From Moraxellaceae bacterium (GTDB taxonomy: Bacteria > Pseudomonadota > Gammaproteobacteria > Pseudomonadales > Moraxellaceae): a DNA stretch of 11,311 nt. Both the position numbers and the translations under genes were made by a program. Shown here piece after piece: positions 1-4,835 of this stretch (within the stretch, counting starts at the first letter, position 1; the number at the start of each line of letters is the position of its first letter). The notes under the pieces were generated by a model. The model searched no databases. It was not told the origin of the DNA and saw only the letters and a program-made list of their open reading frames with translations. The DNA lies in assembly GCA_014378805.1 (NCBI GenBank), contig JACMMY010000297.1:1-11311 (forward strand), read 5' to 3'.

Positions 1-9
1 AAATATTTA

Positions 10-594
10 TTAGATTATCAACTTACTAATCTTAAGTGTACGTTTACGTAAAAATTTCCGATCTATAGCGCGTAGATTAAATGCATAAAAAATCCATACC
101 AACCCGATCACTAAAAAATAGGTGATAAAAACCCATATTTTCGGCAATACATTTGAGGGTTGAAGCAATATGCTTAAGATACAAAAAATATTAGATAAGA
201 CGCCAGAAAATAGAAGCTGCCATCTATGAATTAATTTCTGATCTAACTTAGTTGCAGCACTCACTTCAAATATACCGCGCAACAATGACCAAGCGGCAAA
301 GAGCGCTAAAAAGAAAAAAGCGGCTTCTTTATGTGTAAAAAAAGCATAAATTCCAATCATAATTGACATGAAACCAAAAAGAATAAAATCTAGTTTTTGA
401 TCAATAAATCCAGTACAAATCGCGACTACACCATCTATTAAAATAAAAGATCCAAATAAAATAACCAGTATTTTGACTTCTAATTTAGGATGTACTAAAA
501 GAAGGATTGCAAAACATACTGTGATTAATCCTCGCAATAAAATGATTAACCATTTTTTGCTCACTGTATCAGCATCAAAATACCTAAGTTTCAT
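10..594 (-). CDS. HdeD-family (DUF308) multi-pass inner-membrane protein
   Basis: A 194-residue, strongly hydrophobic protein with six predicted membrane spans, at roughly residues 15-35, 41-63, 69-87, 89-110, 126-146 and 152-173. It has a basic C-terminal tail (RAIDRKFLRKRTLK). The spacing of three helix pairs, with short charged turns such as THKEAA, and the length fit the HdeD/DUF308 family. E. coli HdeD is linked to acid resistance at high cell density; the function of most relatives is unknown. The ATG at 592-594 is preceded by a GAGGA-like ribosome site about a dozen bases upstream. The zinc-ribbon gene lies 95 bp upstream on the same strand, so the two may be co-transcribed. Family assignment is fairly secure; a role in acid resistance here is inference only. 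Confidence 0.85.
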   Translation of the reverse strand: MKLRYFDADTVSKKWLIILLRGLITVCFAILLLVHPKLEVKILVILFGSFILIDGVVAICTGFIDQKLDFILFGFMSIMIGIYAFFTHKEAAFFFLALFAAWSLLRGIFEVSAATKLDQKLIHRWQLLFSGVLSNIFCILSILLQPSNVLPKIWVFITYFLVIGLVWIFYAFNLRAIDRKFLRKRTLKISKLII

Positions 595-689
595 TTAACT
601 GACCTAATCCTCAAAATAAATATTTAAAAACTGTAATTATCATTAATAAATTATGTGATTAGCACCTTAATTTATTTCATTGAATTTTC

Positions 690-866
690 TTAATGAAGAT
701 ACATGAACTTAAGTTTTTTTAAAAATAAATTTTTTGAAATAGCAAAACTACAAAATCCGCATAATGCTCTATCTGTATCTGCGATATCATGAGGAGTGAT
801 AAATTCTTTAAATAAAATTTTCCCACATTTCGGACAATCTGATGTAATGACTTTATGCATAAACAT
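690..866 (-). CDS. Small zinc-ribbon protein, 58 residues
   Basis: A 58-residue reading frame with two CxxC knuckles: CPKCG at residues 11-15 and CGFC at 36-39. They are separated by 21 residues, as in a four-cysteine zinc ribbon. The N-terminus is MFMHKVITSD and the C-terminus is basic (LFLKKLKFMYLH). A good ribosome site, GGAG, sits at 874-877, seven bases before the ATG at 864-866; the in-frame ATG two codons later (860) is an alternative start. The knuckle pattern is what small nucleic-acid-binding or protein-binding zinc ribbons look like, but I cannot name a characterised homologue. It lies upstream of the HdeD-family gene on the same strand. The paired cysteines and the ribosome site make a chance frame unlikely. 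Confidence 0.72.
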   Translation of the reverse strand: MFMHKVITSDCPKCGKILFKEFITPHDIADTDRALCGFCSFAISKNLFLKKLKFMYLH

Positions 867-1216
867 TTTCGTTCTCCGTAACTTTCAATGTCTCTAAATA
901 AATTAACTAACTACAAAAAACCTTATAAAAGTATATTGTAGGAGGTTTTCTAAGATCAAATTAACAGTTATTAAACAAACTGTCTGTGCGATACAACACA
1001 TACCTACCGATGTAACACTAGAAATATAAAAAAACGACAATTCTACATCAAGACTGCCTTAACAATAAAAACAGCGCATTGCTAAGCTGTCTTGGTGATA
1101 TTTATACAACAATGTGCAATCTTGAAATAAACTAATAAAGGATGCTCAAAATTAATTCAAAGCATAAAATATAATTTCATATTTCATGCTTGTTAACTTT
1201 AAAATTGGAGAATAAA
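867..1216. other. Divergent intergenic region, zinc ribbon / DUF3309
   Basis: AT-rich spacer between two divergent genes. A dyad of ACAGTT (964-969) and AACTGT (978-983), spaced by 8 bases, could be an operator. A perfect TAGGAGG ribosome-site motif (939-945) is not followed by a normal start codon. A weak stem joins 917-923 with 943-949. I see no convincing gene of more than 25 codons here. The promoters of both flanking genes should lie in this stretch. Confidence 0.4.
1170..1175 (+). promoter_or_regulatory. Candidate -10 element for the DUF3309 gene
   Basis: A perfect TATAAT lies 42 bp upstream of the DUF3309 start codon. No good -35 hexamer is found at 16-18 bp upstream, so the promoter may need an activator or an alternative sigma factor, or the match may be chance in AT-rich DNA. 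Confidence 0.35.
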
Positions 1217-1372
1217 ATGCTAGGCACAATATTAATTGTTATTCTTGTACTGATGGTACTCGGTGCTATTCCAACATGGCCACATAGTAAATCATGGGGT
1301 TATGGTCCTAGTGGTGGACTCGGGCTTGTTCTGATTATTATCATTGTACTTCTTGTGATGGGTAGAATTTAA
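1217..1372 (+). CDS. DUF3309-family small membrane protein, 51 residues
   Basis: A 51-residue hydrophobic peptide. It has an N-terminal membrane span (TILIVILVLMVLGAIP), a short polar centre (TWPHSKSWGYGPSGG) and a second span (LGLVLIIIIVLLVMG), ending in RI. The centre, with the W-x-x-S-x-x-W-G-Y-G-P-S-G-G pattern, is the hallmark of the DUF3309 family. An upstream in-frame ATG at 1190 exists, but I chose 1217 because GGAG at 1207-1210 is six bases before it and because the family is about 50 residues long. A strong terminator follows 10 bases after the stop, so this is probably a single-gene transcript. Function is unknown. In many proteobacteria such genes lie near stress genes and Crp/Fnr-type regulators, as one does here; a stress role is inference. 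Confidence 0.85.
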   Translation: MLGTILIVILVLMVLGAIPTWPHSKSWGYGPSGGLGLVLIIIIVLLVMGRI

Positions 1373-1382
1373 AATGACTTAA

Positions 1383-1419
1383 ATTAAAAACCCGTATCAA
1401 TATGAGACGGGTTTTTAAT
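1383..1419 (+). terminator. Bidirectional intrinsic terminator after the DUF3309 gene
   Basis: A perfect 13-bp inverted repeat (1383-1395 with 1407-1419; core ACCCGT/ACGGGT) with an 11-base loop. It has an A-tract on the left arm and T5 on the right, so it reads as an intrinsic terminator on both strands. It ends the DUF3309 transcript and could also stop leftward transcription from the 1529-1600 frame. Confidence 0.88.
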
Positions 1420-1528
1420 TCTAACAATTCATTAAATTTCACCAAAAAATCATCAAAAACAGATAAATATTTTTATTTAAAAATATTTATCTTAACTAAG
1501 ATCAATTAATTTATGTAACGCTAACTAA

Positions 1529-1600
1529 TTACACAGGATTATGGGGTGGTATTGGAGTGGAACTAGGGGTTGGTTTATCTACTGGAGTATTAAGCATCAT
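1529..1600 (-). CDS. Tiny proline-rich peptide, 23 residues (candidate)
   Basis: A 23-codon frame beginning MMLNTPVDKPTP and ending in PIPPHNPV. Seven of its 23 residues are proline, and threonine and serine are enriched, which is odd for chance translation of AT-rich DNA. The DNA of this short stretch is visibly more GC-rich than its surroundings. GAGG (1606-1609) lies 5 bases before the first ATG and 8 before the second (1595-1597), which is the more likely start. A 10-bp inverted repeat abuts the ribosome site. It lies downstream of the Crp/Fnr gene on the same strand and ahead of the bidirectional terminator at 1383-1419. I do not recognise a characterised family. Confidence 0.5.
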   Translation of the reverse strand: MMLNTPVDKPTPSSTPIPPHNPV

Positions 1601-1609
1601 ATTAACCTC

Positions 1610-1637
1610 AATATAGAGTCAAAATTAACTCTATATT
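1610..1637 (-). promoter_or_regulatory. Inverted repeat abutting the ribosome site of the 23-residue frame
   Basis: Perfect 10-bp arms (1610-1619 and 1628-1637, ATATAGAGT/ACTCTATAT core) around an 8-base loop. In the leftward transcript the stem would end directly at GAGG, so it could be an operator or an RNA hairpin affecting ribosome access. No function is shown by the sequence alone. Confidence 0.4.
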
Positions 1638-1678
1638 TAATTTTACATCCGGTTATAGTCTAAAAAATATTTCTTATT

Positions 1679-1710
1679 ATTCAAATCGCTAATCATTTAA
1701 CGATTTGAAT
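1679..1710 (-). repeat. Hairpin between the Crp/Fnr gene and the tiny proline-rich frame
   Basis: Inverted repeat ATTCAAATCG / CGATTTGAAT with a 12-base loop. In the leftward direction it is followed, after a short gap, by a run of six T, so it may be a weak terminator downstream of the regulator gene. The stem is low in GC, so this is uncertain. Confidence 0.35.
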
Positions 1711-1793
1711 GAAATATAATAAACACCCTTTAAATAAATTTAACTGAATTTAAATCACTCAAAATATGAATACCTAATAGATACAAATTTATA

Positions 1794-2525
1794 TTAAACG
1801 AAATCACGTCTTAATAATAATCGATCATATTCTTTTTTGACCACGGCATAGCATTCACACGATCTTTCTTCGAGCCCTGGACGATCAAGAACTGTAATAT
1901 GACCACGCGCATAGCGAATTAACCCTGCTTTTTGTAATTTAACTGCACCTTCGGTCACGCCCTCACGGCGCACACCCAGCATATTGGCGATGAGTTCTTG
2001 AGTCATGACCAATTCATTGCCAGAAAGACGATCCAAACTCAGTAGTAACCAACGACACAATTGTTTATCCATGCAGTGATGGCGGTTACAGACCGCTGTT
2101 TGCGACATTTGGGTAATCAAGGCTTGTGTATAACGTAGCAGTAAGTGCATTAATGGATCAGATCGATTGAATTGATCTTTTATGAATTTTGCTTTTAATC
2201 GATAGCCTTCGCCAGCACTTTGCACAACTGCTCGACTGGTGGTGGATTCGCCACCCATGAATAAGGAAATACCAACAATACCTTCGTTGCCAACAACTGC
2301 AATCTCAGCTGAAGCACCATTTTCCAAAACATAGAGTAAAGATACGATCGCAGTCGTCGGAAAGTATACATGACTAAACGTATTACCTGATTCACAAATC
2401 ACATGACCTAATGGCATTTCTATCCATTCGAGTTGGGGTTGTAATATCTCCCATTCAACTTTAGGTAAACATGCAAGTAGCCGATTAGCTTTTGGATTTT
2501 TTGAAGGAGCAATAGAATTTATCAT
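1794..2525 (-). CDS. Crp/Fnr-family transcriptional regulator
   Basis: A 243-residue cytoplasmic regulator. Residues about 20-125 form a cyclic-nucleotide-binding-type beta-barrel (CESGNTFSHVYFPTTAIVSLLY, VVGNEGIVGISLFMGG). A dimerisation helix follows, with the subgroup signature CNRHHCMDKQLCRWLLLSLDR at 146-166. A winged helix-turn-helix (MTQELIANMLGVRREGVTEGA, then LQKAGLIRYARGHITVLDR) spans 174-215. The phosphate-binding cassette of cAMP-binding Crp (the R-S-x-A type) is not evident, and the four-cysteine cluster of Fnr is absent, so the ligand is unknown. SD AGGAGT at 2530-2535 precedes the ATG. A good promoter lies at 2583-2611. Members of this subgroup often sit beside DUF3309 and other small stress genes, as here. 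Control of its neighbours is inference. Confidence 0.9.
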   Translation of the reverse strand: MINSIAPSKNPKANRLLACLPKVEWEILQPQLEWIEMPLGHVICESGNTFSHVYFPTTAIVSLLYVLENGASAEIAVVGNEGIVGISLFMGGESTTSRAVVQSAGEGYRLKAKFIKDQFNRSDPLMHLLLRYTQALITQMSQTAVCNRHHCMDKQLCRWLLLSLDRLSGNELVMTQELIANMLGVRREGVTEGAVKLQKAGLIRYARGHITVLDRPGLEERSCECYAVVKKEYDRLLLRRDFV

Positions 2526-2575
2526 CGGGACTCCTAATCCGACAGGTTAATCTTTACGGTAATAAGAACAAACAT

Positions 2576-2629
2576 CATGTAAATGATACTAGAACACTTT
2601 CTACCAATCAAGCGACGAATATTTACATG
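2576..2629 (-). promoter_or_regulatory. Promoter of the Crp/Fnr gene, framed by an inverted repeat
   Basis: On the minus strand, -35 TTGATT (2606-2611) and -10 TATCAT (2583-2588) are separated by exactly 17 bp, a near-consensus sigma-70 promoter about 60 bp upstream of the start codon. The pair CATGTAAAT (2576-2584) and ATTTACATG (2621-2629) flanks it, one arm overlapping the -10 and the other upstream of the -35. This is an arrangement that would suit autoregulation. Confidence 0.6.
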
Positions 2630-2647
2630 CTTGTACTTCAAAAATAG

Positions 2648-2698
2648 CAATTAAAAAATGTTTTTTCTGTGCGTTGACGTACAGAAAAAAGTTAATTG
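2648..2698. repeat. Large imperfect palindrome
   Basis: The core is TTTTTTCTGT (2661-2670) facing ACAGAAAAAA (2681-2690), with further pairing (CG/CG) in the 10-base centre. Outer arms CAATTAA (2648-2654) and TTAATTG (2692-2698) also match, with an asymmetric bulge between. T comes first and A last on both strands, so it is not an intrinsic terminator. It could be an operator, a cruciform-forming site or a relic of a mobile element. Confidence 0.5.
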
Positions 2699-3154
2699 TA
2701 GGGCCACCTTGATCTGTATAAAAAAGAAGGTGTTCCGAGCGAGTGTTCACATAAGAAATTTTAGGACAAATTTCATGCAAGATACAATTCATTTTGTTTG
2801 CTGTCTCAATTCTGTTTACAAACTCAACACTACACAAAAAAATGATCAAATTCAAAATCTTAAATTCTACGAATCGTGGTGATCTCATCACTAAAGTCGA
2901 GATCCGCTCTAAGCATTCTTCTCTTTAACCAATTTTTTAGTAAAATGCTAACCATATTTGATTTCGTTTGTGAATCAGACGTGCAAATAAAGTATACATA
3001 CATCATAAAAATTTATTAATTAGGAAATTACAACTTTTATGAGCATAGATTTAAATTTTTGATAGTATTTTTATCTATTCAGTACGTTGACTATATAAAG
3101 AAAATTAACACACTATTTGGTAAAATATACCCTTATAAAAAAGGACCAACCAAA

Positions 3155-3193
3155 ATGGCTACTCCTTTATTCAGCGGATCATTCAATCATTAA
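3155..3193 (+). CDS. 12-codon frame with ribosome site (very tentative)
   Basis: ATG at 3155 is preceded by AAAAGGACC, giving an SD-like AAGGA about 9 bases upstream. The peptide would be MATPLFSGSFNH. It overlaps the 25-residue membrane peptide tail to tail by four bases. Nothing beyond the ribosome site supports it. Confidence 0.15.
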   Translation: MATPLFSGSFNH

Positions 3194-3267
3194 TGAAAGA
3201 AGAAGTAAGCTACCACTAAAACTATGCCTGGAACACCAAGTAGCCAAGCGATAAGATATTTTCCCAT
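3190..3267 (-). CDS. 25-residue single-span membrane peptide
   Basis: A 25-codon frame starting MGKYLIAWLLGVPG and ending in AYFFFH. It is almost entirely one membrane span (residues 5-23) with a short basic N-terminus. The K-Y-L-x-A-W-L-L-G-V-P-G pattern resembles very small hydrophobic proteins annotated in other proteobacteria, from memory and not searched. The ribosome site is a purine run (GAGAGAGA) 6-13 bases before the ATG at 3265-3267. It lies on the same strand as the SYLF gene, about 210 bp downstream of it. Small membrane peptides of this type often modulate larger membrane proteins or respond to stress; no target can be named. Confidence 0.6.
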   Translation of the reverse strand: MGKYLIAWLLGVPGIVLVVAYFFFH

Positions 3268-3397
3268 TTTATCATCTCTCTCTTTGAGTTATATAAATTC
3301 ACAAAATAATCTAAACAGAAAAGAATATGTCTTGATGAAGAGTTCAACTTACATTTAATGTTTTTCTACTCACCACTCCCTTTTTAAGAGAGTGGAG

Positions 3398-3424
3398 AGG
3401 GTCGCATCCTTACAATGCGACCCT
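3398..3424 (-). terminator. Hairpin downstream of the SYLF gene, possible terminator
   Basis: A perfect 10-bp GC-rich inverted repeat, AGGGTCGCAT (3398-3407) with ATGCGACCCT (3415-3424), and a 7-base loop, 55 bp past the SYLF stop codon. The T-tract is poor on both strands, so terminator function is plausible but not certain. A smaller hairpin (3373-3378 with 3390-3395) follows. Confidence 0.45.
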
Positions 3425-3478
3425 ACTATTTTCACTTTAGACGGACTAGTCGCGAATTCATGTTTAAAATTCGACCTG

Positions 3479-4039
3479 TTATTGTTTGATATGTGAAACT
3501 TTTGTACCTTCAATACTTACGCCAGCCATGAGTCCCTGTTGACTCAAAATAAATGCATAGGCATCTTTTTTAAGCGTGGAGGTCGATAGATTTTTGGCGA
3601 TACCTTCATCAACCACAACAATGGTTGGACCTACGCCCAGTTCCCAGCCATGAGTTTGGTGCACGTATTTAACGGCTTTATCAGACATCAGGAATACAAC
3701 ATAGCCATATGATTGTGCGCCCGCTTGTAATCCCCAAGATGCACCAACAGAATTATAATATCCTTGAACTTTTGAGCCTTCCAATAGCTCACCTTCGCCA
3801 TAACTCCCACCAAAGACTAAACCTGCCTTTATAATATTAGGGAAGACTAAAATGGCTTTTGCACGGTGCGATAGAACTTCAGCAGCAGGTTGAGTACTAT
3901 ACAATTTCTGTAGCGTTTGCTGGGAATCACGGTCTAGATCCGCGGCACTTGCTGCATTGGCTGCTGTAACGAAGCCAAATGACAATACTGAAGAGCTAGC
4001 GAGCAACATGGCAGCAAAAAGAACTTTAGAACGGATCAT
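3479..4039 (-). CDS. Secreted SYLF/Ysc84-domain lipid-binding protein
   Basis: A 186-residue protein with a Sec signal peptide (basic MIRSK, hydrophobic core to about residue 24, cleavage near TAANA-A at 29/30). A SYLF/Ysc84 domain fills the rest: AKAILVFPNIIKAGLVFGGSYGEG at 60-83, GASWGLQAGAQSYGYVVFLMS at 99-119, and GPTIVVVDEG and AYAFILSQQGLMAGVSIEGTKV near the end. Eukaryotic SYLF domains bind phosphoinositides and actin. Bacterial ones are periplasmic or envelope-associated and mostly uncharacterised, with lipid binding assumed. Length is typical for the bacterial form. SD GGAGT (4046-4050) precedes the ATG by six bases. A TATACT (-10-like) at 4063-4068 sits between the arms of a GTATGA/TCATAC dyad (4058-4063, 4082-4087) that could be regulatory. 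Confidence 0.9.
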   Translation of the reverse strand: MIRSKVLFAAMLLASSSVLSFGFVTAANAASAADLDRDSQQTLQKLYSTQPAAEVLSHRAKAILVFPNIIKAGLVFGGSYGEGELLEGSKVQGYYNSVGASWGLQAGAQSYGYVVFLMSDKAVKYVHQTHGWELGVGPTIVVVDEGIAKNLSTSTLKKDAYAFILSQQGLMAGVSIEGTKVSHIKQ

Positions 4040-4278
4040 GTTATTACTCCAATCATGGTATGAGTATACATATGTAACAATTCATACTACCCAATCACCT
4101 CCGCGCTCTCTGTGCGTAAGCGGACAGAATATACGTGACAACAACAAAGCACTCTCATTTTTGCCACATTGCTTTAATGAACGGCTCAACCCCACCATCC
4201 ACTTATAAAAAAGCCCATAAACGATTAAGTAAATTGGCAGATTTAAAAAAATTGATTGTGTTCCTCATTCATCAGGCA

Positions 4279-4497
4279 TTATTCATTCACGTTCAACCTC
4301 ATCACAGCTTTAGCCCTTTGCAAAAGTCCAAGTCGACAACGTCTATCTGATACTTCCTCAACCGTTAATTTCAAATGCTTGGCTTGATCCTCTAGTGGCA
4401 TATCTTGATTTTCAATCAAAAATACATCGTTATCTAATGACCAATTGAGATCAGACGACTTAAAGGCTAATTCTTTCTTACTTTGCTTTCGGCTCAT
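4279..4497 (-). CDS. Small Myb/SANT-like putative DNA-binding protein
   Basis: A 72-residue basic protein starting MSRKQSKKELAF. Its core, beginning NWSLDNDVFLIENQ and ending RRCRLGL, follows the Myb/SANT-like trihelical pattern: W-S-x-D-x-D-x-F-L-x-E-N, a second helix with A-x-x-L, then V-x-x-R-x-x-x-L-G-L. This type appears in small GcrA-like or homing-endonuclease-associated DNA-binding domains. The frame extends upstream to a GTG at 4516-4518 (79 residues) with AAGGGA about ten bases before it. I chose the ATG at 4495-4497 because it removes an unconserved-looking leader, but its ribosome site is weak (GAG only), so either start is possible. The target and role are unknown. It is separated by 240 bp from the SYLF gene. 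Confidence 0.65.
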   Translation of the reverse strand: MSRKQSKKELAFKSSDLNWSLDNDVFLIENQDMPLEDQAKHLKLTVEEVSDRRCRLGLLQRAKAVMRLNVNE

Positions 4498-4690
4498 TTT
4501 TGCTCGTAAATTGCGCACATAACTAAGATCCCTTGTTTGTGACGGCTGCTATTAATCGCCATCTCTTAAGTTCGTTGAGTATCTCTTATTTTCGTATCAA
4601 ATGCATTCTGTGAGAGACTCTTTAATGTCTTGATATAGAAAATATTAAACATGTTGCAAGATGATATAGCATTAAAACAAGGATTTAAAT

Positions 4691-4777
4691 ATGGCCATAC
4701 GCAGACATCTCACTTCACAACTCAAACATGAAATAGTCAAAATGGTCGCTGATCTAGCACAAAAGGCTCTCTACTAA
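4691..4777 (+). pseudogene. 28-codon frame, possible relic of a transposase N-terminus
   Basis: The frame begins MAIRRHLTSQLKHEIVKMV. The basic start and the pattern R-R-x-L/F-T-x-x-L/F-K-x-x-I/V-V-x-x-V resemble the first helix of IS3-type OrfA (HTH_Tnp_1) proteins, but it stops after 28 residues. AAGGA lies about 8 bases before the ATG, as expected for a real start. No terminal inverted repeats or other transposase remains are visible nearby, so this may equally be a chance frame or a small independent gene. Confidence 0.25.
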
Positions 4778-4793
4778 AATTCGCTAGCGTAAA

Positions 4794-4819
4794 GTGCAAT
4801 AAGCCTGAGCACATTGCAC
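4794..4819 (-). terminator. Weak hairpin downstream of the ceramidase gene
   Basis: Inverted repeat GTGCAAT / ATTGCAC with a 12-base loop, 17 bp past the stop codon at 4836. On the leftward strand it is followed by TTTACG only, so termination would be inefficient or Rho-assisted. Confidence 0.35.
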
Positions 4820-4835
4820 AAACCTCAACAAAAAA

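Larger units (their letters stand above)
2526..3189. other. 660-bp gene-poor region with several palindromes
   Basis: Apart from the regulator's promoter I find no well-supported gene. Frames up to 96 codons exist on both strands around 2601-2891, but they overlap each other and run into the promoter, have no family resemblance and lack a good ribosome site. The region holds a large palindrome (2661-2690, with outer arms at 2648-2654 and 2692-2698), a CACCTT/AAGGTG pair (2705-2732) and overlapping dyads at 2878-2904. A 12-codon frame at 3155-3193 has an AAGGA ribosome site. Confidence 0.5.
4498..4835. other. Spacer between the Myb/SANT-like and ceramidase genes
   Basis: Contains a 15-bp imperfect direct repeat (4561-4575 and 4581-4595, 13 of 15 bases equal, 20-bp period), a 28-codon plus-strand frame (4691-4777), a perfect 8-bp palindrome CGCTAGCG (4782-4789), and a GTGCAAT/ATTGCAC hairpin (4794-4800, 4813-4819) that may be the weak terminator of the ceramidase gene. 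Nothing else is supported. Confidence 0.4.

Noticed and set aside
2195..2395. Alternative frame within the Crp/Fnr gene
   Set aside because: It lies wholly inside the regulator coding region in a shifted frame and has no family features.
2667..2684. CTGT...ACAG resembling a LexA box
   Set aside because: The spacing is ten bases, not the eight of the Escherichia coli box, and Acinetobacter-type bacteria are known to lack LexA.
2601..2891. 96-codon minus-strand frame and the opposing 74-codon plus-strand frame
   Set aside because: They overlap each other, contain the large palindrome, lack clear ribosome sites, and the minus frame runs into the regulator's promoter. Composition looks like translated AT-rich spacer.
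2942..3019. 24-codon plus-strand frame from the ATG at 2945
   Set aside because: No ribosome site upstream and no notable composition.
4135..4350. 71-codon plus-strand frame beginning MTTTKHSH
   Set aside because: It overlaps the Myb/SANT-like gene on the other strand, has no ribosome site and no recognisable domain.
4494..4559. 22-codon minus-strand frame whose stop overlaps the ATG of the Myb/SANT-like gene
   Set aside because: The ATGA overlap is suggestive of coupling, but the frame has only a poor ribosome site placed too close to its ATG and no recognisable content.
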